From the NCBI RefSeq assembly GCF_012272815.1, contig NZ_JAAWWL010000002.1:1394280-1458279 (forward strand): a stretch of DNA of 64,000 nucleotides. The letters are read 5' to 3'. The translations under genes were made by a program, and so were the position numbers. Under the pieces are notes generated by a model. The model ran no database searches. It saw nothing but the letters and a program-made list of their open reading frames with translations, and was not told the DNA's origin. The stretch comes from Croceivirga thetidis. Lineage in GTDB: Bacteria > Bacteroidota > Bacteroidia > Flavobacteriales > Flavobacteriaceae. Of the stretch, positions 63,684 to 64,000 are shown piece by piece (within the stretch, counting starts at the first letter, position 1; each line of letters begins with the position of its first letter).

Positions 63684-64000
63684 TTATTTCACATAGGCAT
63701 CTTCATGAACATTTGCCACTGCCCTACCTGAAGGATCATTCATGTTTTTAAAAGCTTCATCCCACTCTAGAGCAATTTGTGTACTACAAGCCACAGAAGC
63801 CTCCTGAGGCACGCTCAAAGCGGCTGCATCCGAAGGAAAATGTTCTTCGAAAATGGAACGATAATAATACTCTTCCTTACTAGTAGGGGTTTGTATAGGA
63901 AACTTGAAATGGGCATTTGCCAATTTCTCGTCGCTTATTTCCTCTTCTACCAAAGCTTTTAGTGTATCTATCCAACTGTAACCCACGCCATCTGAGAATT
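63684..64000 (-). CDS. asnB: Asparagine synthase (glutamine-hydrolysing), C-terminal end (partial)
   Basis: The frame stays open to the right edge (reading FSDGVGYSWIDTLKALV), so a GTG at 63986 is an internal valine and not a start. The visible about 105 residues include FPIQTPTSKEEYYYRSIFE and SVACSTQIALEWD and end NVHEDAYVK, matching the C-terminus of class B asparagine synthetases. The enzyme makes asparagine from aspartate with glutamine and ATP. The amidotransferase and synthetase cores lie outside the window. Confidence 0.9.
   Translation of the reverse strand, partial: FSDGVGYSWIDTLKALVEEEISDEKLANAHFKFPIQTPTSKEEYYYRSIFEEHFPSDAAALSVPQEASVACSTQIALEWDEAFKNMNDPSGRAVANVHEDAYVK

Noticed and set aside
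63684-63986. Stand-alone 100-residue gene starting with GTG
   Set aside because: The frame runs open to the window edge and the whole stretch matches the C-terminus of AsnB, so the GTG is an internal valine.

Overview
The window is a chromosomal segment of a marine-type Flavobacteriaceae (Bacteroidota). The evidence is the low G+C content, a SusC-type TonB receptor, two type IX secretion (T9SS) type B sorting proteins, the fused SecDF, Bacteroidota-only families (DUF4293, BT_3928, DUF1599, DUF6588), and promoters of the Bacteroidota form TTG-N17-23-TAnnTTTG. The genus cannot be fixed from the sequence. No phage, insertion sequence, CRISPR array or integron was seen.

Region 1 (1-16991, all minus strand) is a beta-1,3-glucan (laminarin) utilization locus. 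In transcription order it holds a membrane-anchored Y_Y_Y/LuxR regulator, a multidomain GH16 lipoprotein, a very large cytoplasmic protein that I read as a GH149-type beta-1,3-oligoglucan phosphorylase, a GH17 lipoprotein, a GPH/MFS sugar symporter, a GH17 enzyme without signal peptide, a GntR-family regulator with a sugar-binding-like sensor, and a SusC protein cut by the left edge (SusD would lie outside). The model is surface cleavage by GH16, periplasmic or surface trimming by the GH17 lipoprotein, uptake by SusC and the MFS carrier, and phosphorolysis to glucose-1-phosphate in the cytoplasm.

Region 2 (17057-33529) is housekeeping. A minus operon runs DUF1599-DoxX/BT_3928-tpiA-prmA-clpS. 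Divergent from it are folP, cdaA (c-di-AMP synthase) and a DUF3667 zinc-ribbon membrane protein. Then come an MsbA-like exporter and truA (minus), a phosphodiesterase, a PqqB-like metallo-hydrolase, a DUF6503-like lipoprotein, DUF4293, and rho with a long disordered insertion. After rho stands the most unusual part: two tandem copies of a lipoprotein plus multi-pass membrane protein pair of unknown function (30462-33202). rpsT follows.

Region 3 (33554-48385) has two identical tRNA-Glu genes with a clear promoter, proS, a Trp/Gly/Asn-rich then Arg/Ser-rich lipoprotein, an OmpP1/FadL-like porin, two T9SS type B proteins, and a long plus-strand run of folE, cysS, yidD, lgt, a DUF192 lipoprotein, an alpha/beta hydrolase, an acetyltransferase and an ABC protein with a degenerate N-terminal half.

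Region 4 (48457-64000) has a porin, a lipoprotein-histidine kinase-response regulator operon, DinB, GNAT, a PLP-dependent decarboxylase, secDF preceded by an unknown protein, mdh, a small lipoprotein, a DUF6588 protein, gyrB, and the C-terminal end of asnB cut by the right edge. Every intergenic stretch is shorter than about 300 bases. The longest, between the GH16 gene and the regulator at 13905-14192, shows nothing I can name.
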